From positions 21,336-48,443 of the forward strand of contig BFEA01001139.1 of assembly GCA_003427395.1 (NCBI GenBank): a stretch of DNA of 27,108 nt. Direction: 5' to 3'. A program made the translations under genes and the position numbers. How positions within the stretch are numbered: position 1 is the first letter of the stretch; the number at the start of each line of letters is the position of its first letter. This document shows, in pieces, positions 1-9,213 of the stretch. Source of the stretch: Chara braunii (lineage: Eukaryota; Streptophyta; Charophyceae; Charales; Characeae). Under the pieces are notes generated by a model that made no database searches, was not told where the DNA came from, and worked only from the letters and a program-made list of their open reading frames with translations.

Positions 1-161
1 GACTTATCGACTGAACAGTAACAAATTTAGGGGGCCGGTTGGTTCAAGAGCTAATGAATTCGCACTTGCAAACGAGCATTTCCATTACGAAACTGCGGGT
101 ACAACTGCGAGTTGTTTTCGGCTTGTTCTACGTGTAATACGAACTACAGATCGTGCGTTGT

Positions 162-645
162 TTATTCCGGGGAAGAAGGTAGATGGCGCAGGAAGGGAAA
201 GAGATCGCGAACTGATTGAGAGAGATGCCGTGGCGAGGGAGAGAGATTGCGCACCGATGCCGAAACAGCAATGGAGATAGCAGGCGCATCGATGATTAGC
301 GATGGCACATCAATGGAGAAAGATGGCACACCGAAGGAGAGAGAAGGACATAGATGGCGGGGCGATGGAGATAGATTGGGAAAGATAGCGCAACGATGGA
401 GATAGATTGGGAAAGATAGCGTATCGATGGAGATAGATGAAGAAAGGTCGGGAGAGATCGCGCAGCAATGGTAAGCGATGGTTAGTGATGGCGCACCAAT
501 GAAGAAAGGACATAGATGGCCATTGTAACGCACAACAATGGTTAGCGATGTCGCACCGATGGAGAGAGCAGGCACAACGATGGTTAGCGATGGCGCACCA
601 TTGGAGAGAGTTGGCGCAGCGATGAGCAAGATTAGTTGTTGCACA
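162..645. repeat. Degenerate minisatellite (about 31-bp unit)
   Basis: The stretch is made of imperfect units containing CGATGGAGATAGA and AAGATAGCG. The clearest units start at about 363, 394 and 425, giving a 31-bp period. Long reading frames exist on both strands, but they are serine/proline/isoleucine-rich echoes of the repeat and not proteins. I see no gene in 1-2000. Confidence 0.7.
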
Positions 646-779
646 ACATCAATTCCATTATCAAAGTGACATCCATCGCGTTAAACCTTCGTTAGCCATA
701 CATGTCACTTGTTTCGTGCGATTCTACAGTGATGGGTGGCTGCGCCGACAGTGGCCTGAAACAACAATACAATGACTAT

Positions 780-1370
780 GGCGGGATCGCGCAGGAGAGA
801 TGGAGAGCCTCTGGCGCAGGGATGGAGGTTGCCCAGTGGTCGAGAGAGATCGCGCAGTGGTGGAGTGAGATGGAGAGTGATCACTCAGCGATGGAGGGAG
901 ATCGTGAGGCGATGGAGAGAGATCGCACAGGAGCGATAAAGAGAAATCGCGCAGCGATGGAGAAGAGATCGCGAAGGCCCGAAGGTGCCCAACGAATCAG
1001 CGATAGCGATGGCCAGCGCTGCGATGGGATAACACTGGCCAGGGCTTCGATAGCGATGGCCAGCGCTGCGGTGGAGAGCGCACCGATGGAGAGAGATGGC
1101 GTAACGATAAGAAAGATGGCGCAGCGATGGAACGGGTTACAATGGCCAGCGCTGGGATGGGAGTGATAGCGATTGTCAGCGATGCGATGGTCAGGCGAGC
1201 GCGACAACTGCGATGGGGGATGACCGACACTGCGGTGGAGAGCGATGGTGCACCGATGGAGAGAGATGGAGTACCGATGAGAAAGATGGCGCAGCGATGG
1301 AACGCGTTACAATGGCCAGCGCTGCGGTGGCAGCGATAGCTTTGCGTCATGTTACAATGGCCAGCGCTGC
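780..1370. repeat. Degenerate tandem repeat built on GCGATGG words
   Basis: Words such as GAGAGATCGCGCAG, AATGGCCAGCGCTG and GCAGCGATGG recur throughout. A longer unit is visible: the segment GAAAGATGGCGCAGCGATGG occurs at about 1111 and again at 1281, a 170-bp offset, with its flanks conserved. The frames on both strands are low-complexity shadows of the repeat. Confidence 0.7.
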
Positions 1371-1560
1371 GATGGCGGCGATTGTCAGCACTGCGGTGGC
1401 AGCGATAGCAATAGCGATGGCGCTAGCGATAGCGATAGCGATGGCAGCGGTAGCAATAGCGATGGCAGCGATAGCGATAGCGCTAGCGATAGCGATGGCG
1501 ATAGCTATAGCGATAGCGATAGCGATGGCGCTAGCGCTAGTGCTAGCGATAGCGATGGGG
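1370..1560. repeat. Hexanucleotide microsatellite (GCGATA/GCGATG)n
   Basis: A near-continuous run of GCGATA, GCGATG and GCGCTA hexamers. A 6-bp unit keeps frame, so it produces an Ala-Ile-Ala-Met-type artificial peptide. It is embedded in the longer GCGATGG-based array on both sides and probably expanded from it. Confidence 0.8.
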
Positions 1561-2211
1561 GGTTGGCCAGCACTGCGGTGGCAGCGATAACGATGGAACG
1601 CGTTGCAATGGCCAGCGCTGCGATGCCAACGATAGCTTTGCGTCGCGATGGCGATGAGCTAAGCGCATCGATGGCGATGGTGAATGGCAAGCGTTGGAAT
1701 GGATTGCGGACTTCGTATATCCAACGTCGTTGACATTTGCAAAATGTCCCAATGAATGCGACACCGGAACTTCTAGATTTCCGGAGTTTTTGACCTCGAC
1801 GCATAACGAATCGCCGCGCCTCGGCTCGCGATGAACTGTCGCCTGACCTCGGCGCGCAACGAACCGCCTCACCGGATTCTTGCGCCTGACCTTGTGCGTC
1901 GGATCATGCCGATCGACGGTCCAGACTACAACTGCGAAAATGACCTTGCCTGCCCCTAGTTTTCTGGAACTGTGATATCATTGCACGCCGGAGTTTACGG
2001 AGATTTTGGGGCCTCTTGCATGTCAGTGGCTTCGTTCATCTGCGCCGTTCAAAATTGTTGATCGACGACCAACAATTTTCGGTACCTCTGACCTTTCGAG
2101 TCCCAAGCTGCCCTTACCCGTTTATAGGCCCTGGCGTCTTATGGGCCCAGGCGTGCGATATGCGAATCGACACGGCCCCACCTTTATCTCCACGCGAGGC
2201 CTGCTGCAAGA

Positions 2212-2222
2212 AAGTATAAAAG
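2212..2222 (+). promoter_or_regulatory. TATA-box-like sequence
   Basis: AGTATAAAAGG is a good match to a eukaryotic TATA box. No convincing coding start follows within the usual distance. The first plausible coding region on this strand begins about 2.1 kb further on, so the assignment is weak and rests on the motif alone. Confidence 0.2.
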
Positions 2223-2289
2223 GCGTTGCCGCCCTCGTGTTATCCCTTTTGTTGCCGCTCCACGTGTCAAGTCGCGCTATCGCTTTCGC

Positions 2290-2800
2290 GCACGTTCTGA
2301 TATATTGTCTTCAACCCCCACCTCCTTCCGCCATAGCCCTTTCGCTCTTCGCTCTTCGCTCCGTCCGCAGTTGCCGCATTGTGTTTGGTTTGCTCTCCGT
2401 AGCTCGCTCTTCGTGGCTAGATTTCCATTCGCCATAGCCGGTTCGCTCTTCCTACCTGGATGTCCCTCCACCATAGCTGGTTCGGTGATCGTACATCCAT
2501 ATCCTTCTGACGTTGGTCGCTCGCTCAACGCACGACGAAGGTAAGATTCTGTAACTTCAGTTGTCCTATTCTGTGTCCAATGTCCGAACAGATTCCCAGA
2601 TTCCTTGTCTCTACCTGCAGGATATAACACCGCAGGTGCCGCATTTTGAACCCCGAATCAATTCCCGGTTTTGTTGTTTCGCCAGCGAACGTGTTCTGAT
2701 GTCTTCTCTCCACCCTCCACCTCCGTCCGCCATAGCCGATCCGTGTTTCGTAGCTCGATTACCTTTCGCCATAGCCATGATAACGTTTGTATAAAGCTGC
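2290..2800. repeat. Diverged direct repeat, 399-bp offset
   Basis: GTTCTGAT followed by a C-rich stretch and CCGCCATAGCC occurs at 2294-2340 and again at 2693-2738, a constant offset of 399 bp. CCATAGC words recur between them. Nothing here reads as a gene. Confidence 0.55.
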
Positions 2801-2912
2801 TCGATTCCCTTCGCAACTCATAGTCGTCACTGCGCATAATACCCAGTTTTTTGTTGAACACCGAATCAATTCCCGATTTTCGCTCACCTGACCCTTGTGA
2901 GGTCGCCGACCT

Positions 2913-2915
<3 letters not shown>

Positions 2916-3001
<86 letters not shown>
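2916..3001. repeat. (AT)n microsatellite, about 43 units
   Basis: Uninterrupted AT dinucleotides over 86 bases. The Tyr-Ile peptides read through it are artefacts. Confidence 0.98.
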
Positions 3002-3039
3002 CTGAATCAATTCGGAGTTTTGTCCATCCATCCTAGCGA

Positions 3040-3810
3040 GGTCGGAAGTGATCCACAACTGTGAGTCAGTTCGCAGTTTGCGACCTACACTGCTTGAGGA
3101 GCCACAACTGCGAGTTAGTTCGCACTTGTACACACCCATATGGTGCGGCTTTCAGGTCTTCATGTCCACAACTCCGAGTCAGTTCGCACTTTCCCCAAGA
3201 TAAGCCGCCTTTTGTTAAACGTGACTTTCGCGCTTCCATGACTGTGGGTTGCAATTGTTGTATTGTCTCCAGAACTGTGAGTTAGTTTGCACTTGTCGAT
3301 ACCCTTCGCACTTGTCGATAAACCACATCTTACTCGTTTCGAGGGCAGCGAGTCAGGTCGCAATCTTTCCGAAGAGTTGTTGTCTTCCCTCCGAACTCAC
3401 TCTGCCAGAGGATTGTTGTCTTTCCTGAACTTTACACAATTGTTTTGACTTCGTTAGCATTTCAAACACCAATCTCGTGCGTCGATTTTCTTCTCCCCAG
3501 AACTGCCAGTCGGTTCCTGCTTGCCGATACCCATGCGGTACTTGTTGTAGATGACTTCATTCCCTGAACTCCGAGTTAGTTCACACTTTCCTGAAGATAA
3601 ATCACCTCTTCCTCGATTCTAGGACAGCGAGTTCGTTCGCACTCGTTCAGTGGAGCTGCTGTCTTCCCTCCGAACTCACTCTGCTAGAGGACTGTTGTCT
3701 TTCCTCTCCTTTACCCAATTGTTGTGACTTCGTGTGCATTTCAAACACCCATGTCTTACGTCCTTTTCGTCCTCCATTTCGTCAAGTGAGAGTTAGTTCG
3801 CACTTTGCTA
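3040..3810. repeat. Array of GCGAGTTAGTTCGCAC-type motifs with a 279-bp tandem unit
   Basis: The motif (A)GTGCGAGTTAGTTCGCACT, or a decayed form, occurs about ten times (for example near 3063, 3109, 3173, 3277, 3351, 3568, 3633 and 3784). It is often preceded by CACAACT or AGAACT. A longer unit is duplicated: GTCTTCCCTCCGAACTCACT lies at 3382 and 3661, a 279-bp offset, with homology on both sides. The region lies immediately upstream of the ParB-like reading frame. Confidence 0.75.
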
Positions 3811-4631
3811 CTGTAGTGTTAGGAACACCTCGTTGCTTTCCGCCCGGTCATCCGATTCGGTCTAAGGTTGGGCGTATTAATCAACGGGTGGGAGCAGAAT
3901 GGCGTCCGCAAAGAACATATCCACAAGCGCTGGGTCATCCGCAATCTACTTCTCCGTATTTCCATAAAAGGGAAGCACAATGGTTTTTGGACTTCGTTGT
4001 TCAGGGGAACCTTGTTGGGCCAGCTGTTTTCATGCGACCCACTTGCGTTCCAGAAGCTGAGGGAGCAGACAACGTTCTTCCTCTCGGTACCATCGTCGCA
4101 TCCGGCAAGATTGCTGGAGGTTTGCTCAAGCTGCACACTAACGGCGTGTACGACGACTGCAGAATGCCTTTCAGAGGTGCTAAGGGTGTGATAGTGCCCA
4201 TCAAGAGTTTCGCGGGGTACGGCTCGAACATGACGTTGTGTCCTCACTTCAAAGGGCTTTATGATGGCTGCTGCAAGCATCTTCCACCACAAGTGCAATA
4301 CCTCGATCTCGCGCTGAAGGTGCCGAAAGAGCGCCCGGTTATTCCGCGAGAGTATGTTTTCCGGCTTCTGCCAGCCCATGAGGGGTCGTCCGGCTTGGCT
4401 CAAGAAACTCCTAAGACGCCAGTGGGGCGCAGGAGTGCGATTCACGACGCTGAGGGTCGGGGCAAGGGGCACGTGCGCAACATTCACACGCAGGTCCGAG
4501 CGGATGCTCCTGGGAGGACGTCAGACTTGCATTCTCCAGATGCAGAGACTCACTGGGCCGGTACTCCGAAAATCCTCAAGGTCCGCTGCCAGGGCGACAC
4601 GTATTCGCTTCGAGATGGGACGAGAAGATAA
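3732..4631 (+). CDS. Uncertain open frame upstream of, and overlapping, the ParB-like frame
   Basis: The frame stays open for 299 codons but begins at a GTG rather than an ATG, inside the hairpin-motif array. The stretch between about 4000 and 4380 has a plausible amino-acid mix with little low-complexity bias, and could be a 5' exon or N-terminal part of the ParB-like gene that follows in another frame. After about 4400 this frame looks non-coding. A long minus-strand frame (3819-4487) overlaps it and is about equally plausible. No domain is recognised. Treat it as a weak candidate. Confidence 0.2.
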   Translation: MCISNTHVLRPFRPPFRQVRVSSHFATVVLGTPRCFPPGHPIRSKVGRINQRVGAEWRPQRTYPQALGHPQSTSPYFHKREAQWFLDFVVQGNLVGPAVFMRPTCVPEAEGADNVLPLGTIVASGKIAGGLLKLHTNGVYDDCRMPFRGAKGVIVPIKSFAGYGSNMTLCPHFKGLYDGCCKHLPPQVQYLDLALKVPKERPVIPREYVFRLLPAHEGSSGLAQETPKTPVGRRSAIHDAEGRGKGHVRNIHTQVRADAPGRTSDLHSPDAETHWAGTPKILKVRCQGDTYSLRDGTRR

Positions 4632-5736
4632 TCCGGCAGATAGGGGCAAGAGGTTGGATGGAATGAGGCTGAAGGGATGGACGCTGTGCACGAAAGCTCT
4701 GGCGGGGAGTCGACTTCTTCGGAGAAGAAGCGCGAGCGACAGAGAAGAACATGTAGTCGAAAAGAGGCTGTCGAAGGAAGAGGGTGCGACGACAAGTAAG
4801 AAAGCGAGGAGGCCCAGCGGTTTAACCATCCGCGAGGGACAAGTTATGGGTGTAGGAGATTCGGCTCATCCAGGCGCTGCTGCCGCTTCGGAGAAATCCA
4901 AAAGAAAACTCGCAGCCGAAGAAGACGATGGCCAGAAGAAACCTCGGCGGAGGAGGACTGCTGAGGCGGCGAGCGGTGGCAAACGGGTTGTCGGTAGGCA
5001 GTTCGACGAAGCGGCAGCGTTCTGGCTCGAATACGAGCGGAACAATAACGGTGAGATCGTGGAGAAGGAGCTCCCCGTTCAACTGCTCATCGACCCCAGG
5101 AAGGTCTGCAACATCCCGGCTTGGGAAAGATATTACAACCACCGCAGTCTCAGTCGCGATAGTGTGGAGGGCATCAAGAAAGCGATGCTAAGGCAGTTCC
5201 GCGAGGAAAAGAGGAAGATCTGGACGAAGAACCCTTTGGTTTTGGCACCCATATACAAGCGGGTGGCGCGTAGGCCGGAGAAAGCTGAGAGGGTTCACAA
5301 AGATGTCTTCAAGCCAGAGGACAAGGACAAGTACTTCTATTACCCTGTCAACGGACAACACACCGTGGCTGCTGTGAAGGAGTTGGAGGGTGAGCCAATA
5401 TTCGACTTGTGGAAGATCCACTCGTGGCCGGCGAGAGTTGTCTGGTTCTCTGACGAGGAATTCGCGGGGTATTTGCAGGTCAGTCTCAAGGAGAACACGA
5501 GACACAAGATGTCTAAGCAGCGTGCGCAGAAGGCCTCGTTTGAGGACATGCGGGAGGCATGGGAGAACAATGGAAGGCCGTTGGCCATTCAAGGGAACCC
5601 TCGACAAGGAGGCCGAGAAAACAACGTTTTTCGAATTCCAAAAGCTGCTTTTGGGAAAGAGTCCGAACGACGCTCACTGGACGATGGCAACCAAATCGGC
5701 AACGCTCGCCGACAAGGACCATGTCGCTGCCATTGA
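4354..5736 (+). CDS. ParB-like domain protein, N-terminal part of a broken ParB/methyltransferase-like gene
   Basis: The frame begins at ATG 4354, but convincing coding sequence starts only near 4800. A basic nuclear-localisation-like stretch (KKPRRRR, residues 195-201) precedes a folded region from about residue 217. That region contains the core NGQHTVAAVKEL (333-344), which matches the GERR/GxGR/GQHR turn of ParB-like nuclease and related domains. A later stretch around LKENTRH (378-384) resembles the DNK/DNR segment after the ParB core in ParB-DNA methylase fusions. The frame loses its sense at about residue 409 (near 5580), where the +1 frame takes over, so the last 50 residues to the TGA at 5734-5736 are probably out of frame. 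The ParB-like fold is inferred from these motifs. A DGQHR-type domain is an alternative. Confidence 0.5.
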   Translation: MFSGFCQPMRGRPAWLKKLLRRQWGAGVRFTTLRVGARGTCATFTRRSERMLLGGRQTCILQMQRLTGPVLRKSSRSAARATRIRFEMGREDNPADRGKRLDGMRLKGWTLCTKALAGSRLLRRRSASDREEHVVEKRLSKEEGATTSKKARRPSGLTIREGQVMGVGDSAHPGAAAASEKSKRKLAAEEDDGQKKPRRRRTAEAASGGKRVVGRQFDEAAAFWLEYERNNNGEIVEKELPVQLLIDPRKVCNIPAWERYYNHRSLSRDSVEGIKKAMLRQFREEKRKIWTKNPLVLAPIYKRVARRPEKAERVHKDVFKPEDKDKYFYYPVNGQHTVAAVKELEGEPIFDLWKIHSWPARVVWFSDEEFAGYLQVSLKENTRHKMSKQRAQKASFEDMREAWENNGRPLAIQGNPRQGGRENNVFRIPKAAFGKESERRSLDDGNQIGNARRQGPCRCH

Positions 5737-5845
5737 CAATGCATTGAGCCAGTGGATGCCGCTCGTGACGGCCGGTGATGATGTTTTCCGCAAAGGCATG
5801 GAGTTCTATGACAAAAGGGTGGAGGGGAAGTTGTTGGGCGGCAGT
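5570..5845 (+). pseudogene. Frame-shifted middle segment of the ParB/methyltransferase-like gene
   Basis: Between about 5570 and 5845 the coding-like sequence is in the next frame (an open frame running 5390-6019). Its residues, including KEAEKTTFFEFQKLLLGKS and a following ALSQWMPLVTAGDD, look like ordinary helical protein sequence. They join the ParB-like part directly, with no room for a normal intron. Near 5825-5845, in G-rich sequence, the sense returns to the first frame. The two shifts cancel. This pattern fits either two small indels in a decaying gene or homopolymer errors in the assembly. Confidence 0.45.
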
Positions 5846-5847
5846 GG

Positions 5848-7065
5848 GAAGACGCCATTGTCGAAGCCATGCTCGACAAATCTCCGGGCTTTCAAGCGAT
5901 TCCGGAAATGGGCTCGAAAGGGGCGGCTGGTGAAACGAAGATGGGGTGGCTGGTCCAGGTCCCGCCGCCTCCGACCAAAACGAAAATGCAAGTGGACGAC
6001 AAATTTTTCGTGGTCGTGAAGGAACCAGACACGTTCTGTTGGCACTGTCTCGCCGACATGACCGATGTCGAGAAACTGTCGATCCTCGACGACAGTCTCG
6101 CACTAAGGGGAGTCTTCGTGCAATCGGCAGGCGGGCATCTGAAACGTCAACATAAGCCTGGAATTAAAGACCGGGTTGCGACGAGGAAAGTGGACCGCAT
6201 GATAGTCCGCATGTTCCACTATATCTTGTTCTTTGAAACGGAGGAGGACGAAGAGGGTTGGCGCTACGGGAGCCATTTTTTCCGGACCGAGGGGCAGCTT
6301 CTGGCGGAGTTCGGACCGCAGGGCCTCACGAAACAGGTGTGGGTCAAACTGCGAAGGCATTTCCAGGGCGCGGTGGAAAACGAGAATACTTGCAAACGCA
6401 CCCTTCCACACGAGGAGTCCCTCGACGACACTAGGAAAATGTACGAGCATGACAGGTTCCCGAAATCTTTTGAAAAGTCTGTCCGTTCCACCTTACGATG
6501 GACGAAAGAAGAAGTTCGAGACACGATCAGGGTCACCGGGGATGTAAGGCACATCAAATGGGAGAAGCCCGAGCGGGTGACCAGCCTTATTCATTTTTGT
6601 TGCATGCCTTCCCAAGCTCGATTTGTGCGACATTACGGGTGCAACCTGTACGTCCTCGATTTGTGTGATCCCACACTCCTCACAGACTGGCGAGAAGACG
6701 ATTTCGCCAACTTGCAAGGCGTTCTCCAAACACTGTCGCCAACGCACTGGGCACTTGTGGTCTTTTTCCCCTCTCGTTGGGAGCTCAGTTTCTTGAAAGG
6801 CATGGCCAGACATAGCGTCCATCACGTCAGGACAGGGAAGTGGGTGCGCCATGCACAAAGGCAGGCCACTATCCCGGAAGGCAATATGCTGGTTGAGGAG
6901 TGTGATCGCCTGTACGTGATTTTCAATGGCGAGAACCTGGCAGACAACACAGTCGCAGTATTCCCGGCCAGTAGTCCGACAAAGGCTCCCCGTACTCATG
7001 TTCCAAGTCCAGGCAAACACGAGGTGGTGGCCCGCTCGAAAGTTGTATGTTCGTCGGTCCCATGA
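5848..7065 (+). CDS. Zinc-finger-like plus DNA-methyltransferase-like segment (first half)
   Basis: The same frame as the ParB-like part is resumed; an ATG lies at 5869 and residues are numbered from it. C57-x2-C60 with H90-x4-H95 forms a C2H2-like metal-binding set with a long loop. From about residue 255 the layout follows the second half of a beta-class N4/N6 DNA methyltransferase: a hydrophobic strand ending in DLCDPT (264-269) where DPPY would be expected, a helix (DFANLQGVLQTLSP), a strand (WALVVFF), then a W and R-rich segment. The catalytic DPPY is not intact. The frame ends with TGA at 7063-7065, but the +1 frame (LYVRRSHEDRLWHV, near 7040) looks more like coding at that point, so another short frameshift is likely. 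The methyltransferase relation is inferred from fold order, not from conserved catalytic residues. Confidence 0.45.
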   Translation, partial: EDAIVEAMLDKSPGFQAIPEMGSKGAAGETKMGWLVQVPPPPTKTKMQVDDKFFVVVKEPDTFCWHCLADMTDVEKLSILDDSLALRGVFVQSAGGHLKRQHKPGIKDRVATRKVDRMIVRMFHYILFFETEEDEEGWRYGSHFFRTEGQLLAEFGPQGLTKQVWVKLRRHFQGAVENENTCKRTLPHEESLDDTRKMYEHDRFPKSFEKSVRSTLRWTKEEVRDTIRVTGDVRHIKWEKPERVTSLIHFCCMPSQARFVRHYGCNLYVLDLCDPTLLTDWREDDFANLQGVLQTLSPTHWALVVFFPSRWELSFLKGMARHSVHHVRTGKWVRHAQRQATIPEGNMLVEECDRLYVIFNGENLADNTVAVFPASSPTKAPRTHVPSPGKHEVVARSKVVCSSVP

Positions 7066-7074
7066 GGACAGGCT

Positions 7075-7890
7075 GTGGCATGTTTCAACGTGGCGGACGA
7101 CGACAGGTTCCCTCGCAGCCTATGGGAGGACGGCGGCGTGACAAGTGTACGTGGACCTGCTTATGGGGACATGGAGCGGAACCCGTCCCATTTACTTGGT
7201 CGAATCGAAAACTTTTGCACAGCTGGGCAAACTGTTTTTTTCTTTGGGAAGGAGCATGCGTCTGTCGTGTGGGAGCTCCTGCGCAACGGTCAGAATGTCG
7301 TCGCGTTGGAGGACAAGGCGAACATGATCGATTACCTTCATGAGTTCGTGAAGACACACGTGGCAGACCCTCGCAATTACTGCTCTTTTGTCCAGACCAC
7401 CGGCGAACGGAATTGGGATCCCAAACGTGACATGTATTGGAAATTGCCAGCGAACAAAAGGACGGAGGTTTGGGACTTCCTTTTCCAACCCGGACCTCCT
7501 GCTCAGACCGACCTCGAATACAGTCGACGGAGAAACTTGGTGTTCGGTGTGCTGAATGGGTACCACGATGCACCCAGGGAGTCTGTCTCGAATTTCCTCA
7601 GAAGGCTGGAGCACGTTAACTTCTTGATGGCCGAACCGCTCACCCTCGAAAACTACAAGGCGCAGTTTGACGAGGAGGACCCTTTCGACGCTGAAGACAT
7701 GGAGGAGGTGAGCGACTCCGAAACCTTCGATTTCGAGTCCATGCCACTTCCTCGGGTGGTTGGACAGGTTGGTGATGAAGGGGAAGGTGGTCCTCAGAGA
7801 TATAGCATGTCCCTTGCCGGTTTGAATCGTGTGTTTGGACGGGAAAGAGTCGACGCATTGATTTCATTTCACGCTCGAATGTCGTATTGA
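7075..7890 (+). CDS. Methyltransferase-like segment (second half) with acidic C-terminus
   Basis: This is in the same frame as the preceding segment and separated from it only by the TGA at 7063-7065. The listed start is a GTG, so it is better seen as a continuation than as a separate gene. ERNPSHLLGRIENFC followed by GQTVFFFGKEHAS (51-63) and NVVALEDK matches the order HPxQKP-strand-FxGxG-strand-E of a beta-class DNA methyltransferase SAM-binding half. The glycine-rich FxGxG is replaced by FFGKEH. After about residue 190 an acidic tail follows (EEDPFDAEDMEEVSDSE). Together with the upstream ParB-like part, the composite spans about 3.5 kb. It may be a decayed or domesticated ParB-methyltransferase gene. 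No partner gene follows within 700 bp. Confidence 0.45.
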   Translation: MACFNVADDDRFPRSLWEDGGVTSVRGPAYGDMERNPSHLLGRIENFCTAGQTVFFFGKEHASVVWELLRNGQNVVALEDKANMIDYLHEFVKTHVADPRNYCSFVQTTGERNWDPKRDMYWKLPANKRTEVWDFLFQPGPPAQTDLEYSRRRNLVFGVLNGYHDAPRESVSNFLRRLEHVNFLMAEPLTLENYKAQFDEEDPFDAEDMEEVSDSETFDFESMPLPRVVGQVGDEGEGGPQRYSMSLAGLNRVFGRERVDALISFHARMSY

Positions 7891-8593
7891 CGGATAAAGA
7901 TGCACCACAATTGTCGAGATTCACATCTGCGCGAGTGGGAACTGTGCGATGGATCACATTTGTCAGGCTCAGTGCGGGCAAGGTCCTCAGAGTCTTATAT
8001 AAGGGATTTGTCAACGACTAAGTGGAAATTCATTCGTACTTTAAGATTCCGTCCTCTACCTTTGCTCGCAGAAATTAATGACCCGCTTAGAGCGTCCAAT
8101 TTTTGGGGTTCGTGACGCTGTCGAGCAGATTGGTCTTAATCCTCGTCACGAATACATATTGACCTTCCGCAAGCCGCTCCGGCTGAGTGCGCCAGCGATT
8201 CTTCTGCACGTTGATGGGCCCGGACCACTCGAACAAACCTGGAGTTTATTCTGAGTTGCCGAGCGACGGCCGCTCTACAGAAGGCTGCTTCGAAGATAGC
8301 CTACAAGGGAGAAATTCGAACACCGCTGGTGTGCTCGGTGGTTGGGGTTGGTGGGGTGTGTGTGTGTGTGTGTGATGGGTCGAGTCCAAGCGATGGCAGT
8401 TGACCCATATCACTACCCACTAAGCAACACTTAGCAATGATTGTTTCGATTTATTCTTATTTATGCGACTGTCGCTCCTCAGTTTATATTGCCAACATGA
8501 ATTTTCCTTACTTATAGCGCTCCAACATGAATTCCGGCTTTGTTACAAAAAGTGAACAATCAAAAGGTTCACCTTTAACGAAATGTGTATTAA
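7891..8593. other. Non-coding stretch with inverted repeat and (GT)n tract
   Basis: No supported gene. A perfect 9-bp inverted repeat (TTCGTGACG at 8109-8117, CGTCACGAA at 8144-8152) encloses a 26-base spacer. A (GT)n tract occupies 8356-8374. A TATATAAGG word lies near 7997. Confidence 0.5.
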
Positions 8594-8775
8594 ATACGAT
8601 ACCGTAGGTGGCAGCGCTGTAAGAAAGGTCTCACTTGGCGAGTGTAGTACCCGCTCCGATAGCGTTGGAAGGCTCGGCGTGCCAGCCCTCCTGGCGGGGG
8701 TGCCATCCACGGCGGAGCGACAGGGTTCCCCATAGGCTGTCTCCAACCTGCACAACCTCTTAAAAATAGAAACTG
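8594..8775 (+). repeat. SINE-like repeat, copy 1
   Basis: About 180 bp, from ATACGATACCGT to CCTGCACAACCTCTTAAAAA, repeated at 9518-9705 with roughly 85% identity by eye. It ends in an A-rich tail, as expected for a SINE 3' end. The reading frames through it are short and not conserved as protein. A tRNA-like sequence begins directly after its tail. Confidence 0.6.
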
Positions 8776-8779
8776 TGAT

Positions 8780-8862
8780 GGCCTCGTGTCCAAGTGGTTA
8801 GGACATCGATTGGAAATGCGCATTGTGGTCCAAGGGTGTGGGTTCAAACTCCGCCCAGCGCA
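8780..8862 (+). tRNA. tRNA-Ser(GGA)-like sequence, probably a SINE head or pseudo-tRNA
   Basis: The order of parts is tRNA-like: a 7-base acceptor-like start (8780-8786), TG, D-stem TCC...GGA around AAGTGGTTA, anticodon loop TTGGAAA with anticodon GGA at 8812-8814, a Ser-type longer variable region, and a T-arm with the B-box GGTTCAAACTCC (8841-8852). The anticodon stem has mismatches and the 3' acceptor half does not pair with the 5' half. It is therefore unlikely to be a working tRNA gene and fits the Pol III promoter head of a tRNA-derived SINE. It follows the A-rich tail of the preceding repeat. Confidence 0.5.
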
Positions 8863-9190
8863 TTATCTGCCGTTCAACGCTCTCATAGCGTTTGGCCATT
8901 CACACACCGGTTGCTGCGGGTTGGAGGCAGTGGGGGGGGGATCGTGTCTTCGGTATGCAGTTCGCCCTTCGATTGGTTGTTGTGGTATGTGCAACGAAAA
9001 AAGTGGTATGTGCGCTAGCGCAAGAAAAGAAGCTTAGCTCGCTGTTAGGGGACCTCGAAATTGATAAATAAGGCGTCGATGTGGTGGCACCAGCACGAAG
9101 GGATTAACCGGTTGGATGCACAGATTACAGCCTCGCACGGGCAGACTACACTCCGAGTAGGGCCTGCCACAGGCGTACTATTGATCAGAA

Positions 9191-9213
9191 GGGGGGAGGG
9201 GGGGGGGAGGGGG
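9191..9213 (+). repeat. G-run tract
   Basis: Consecutive G runs broken by single A residues. It is purine-only and could form a G-quadruplex. It lies between the tRNA-like sequence and the second SINE-like copy, a stretch (8863-9517) where I see no gene. Confidence 0.6.

Noticed and set aside
2851-3139. Frames with long Tyr-Ile runs
   Set aside because: Translation of the (AT)n microsatellite.
3819-4487. Minus-strand 222-codon frame upstream of the ParB-like gene
   Set aside because: No recognisable motif. It overlaps a plus-strand frame of equal or better composition, so I cannot support it as a gene.
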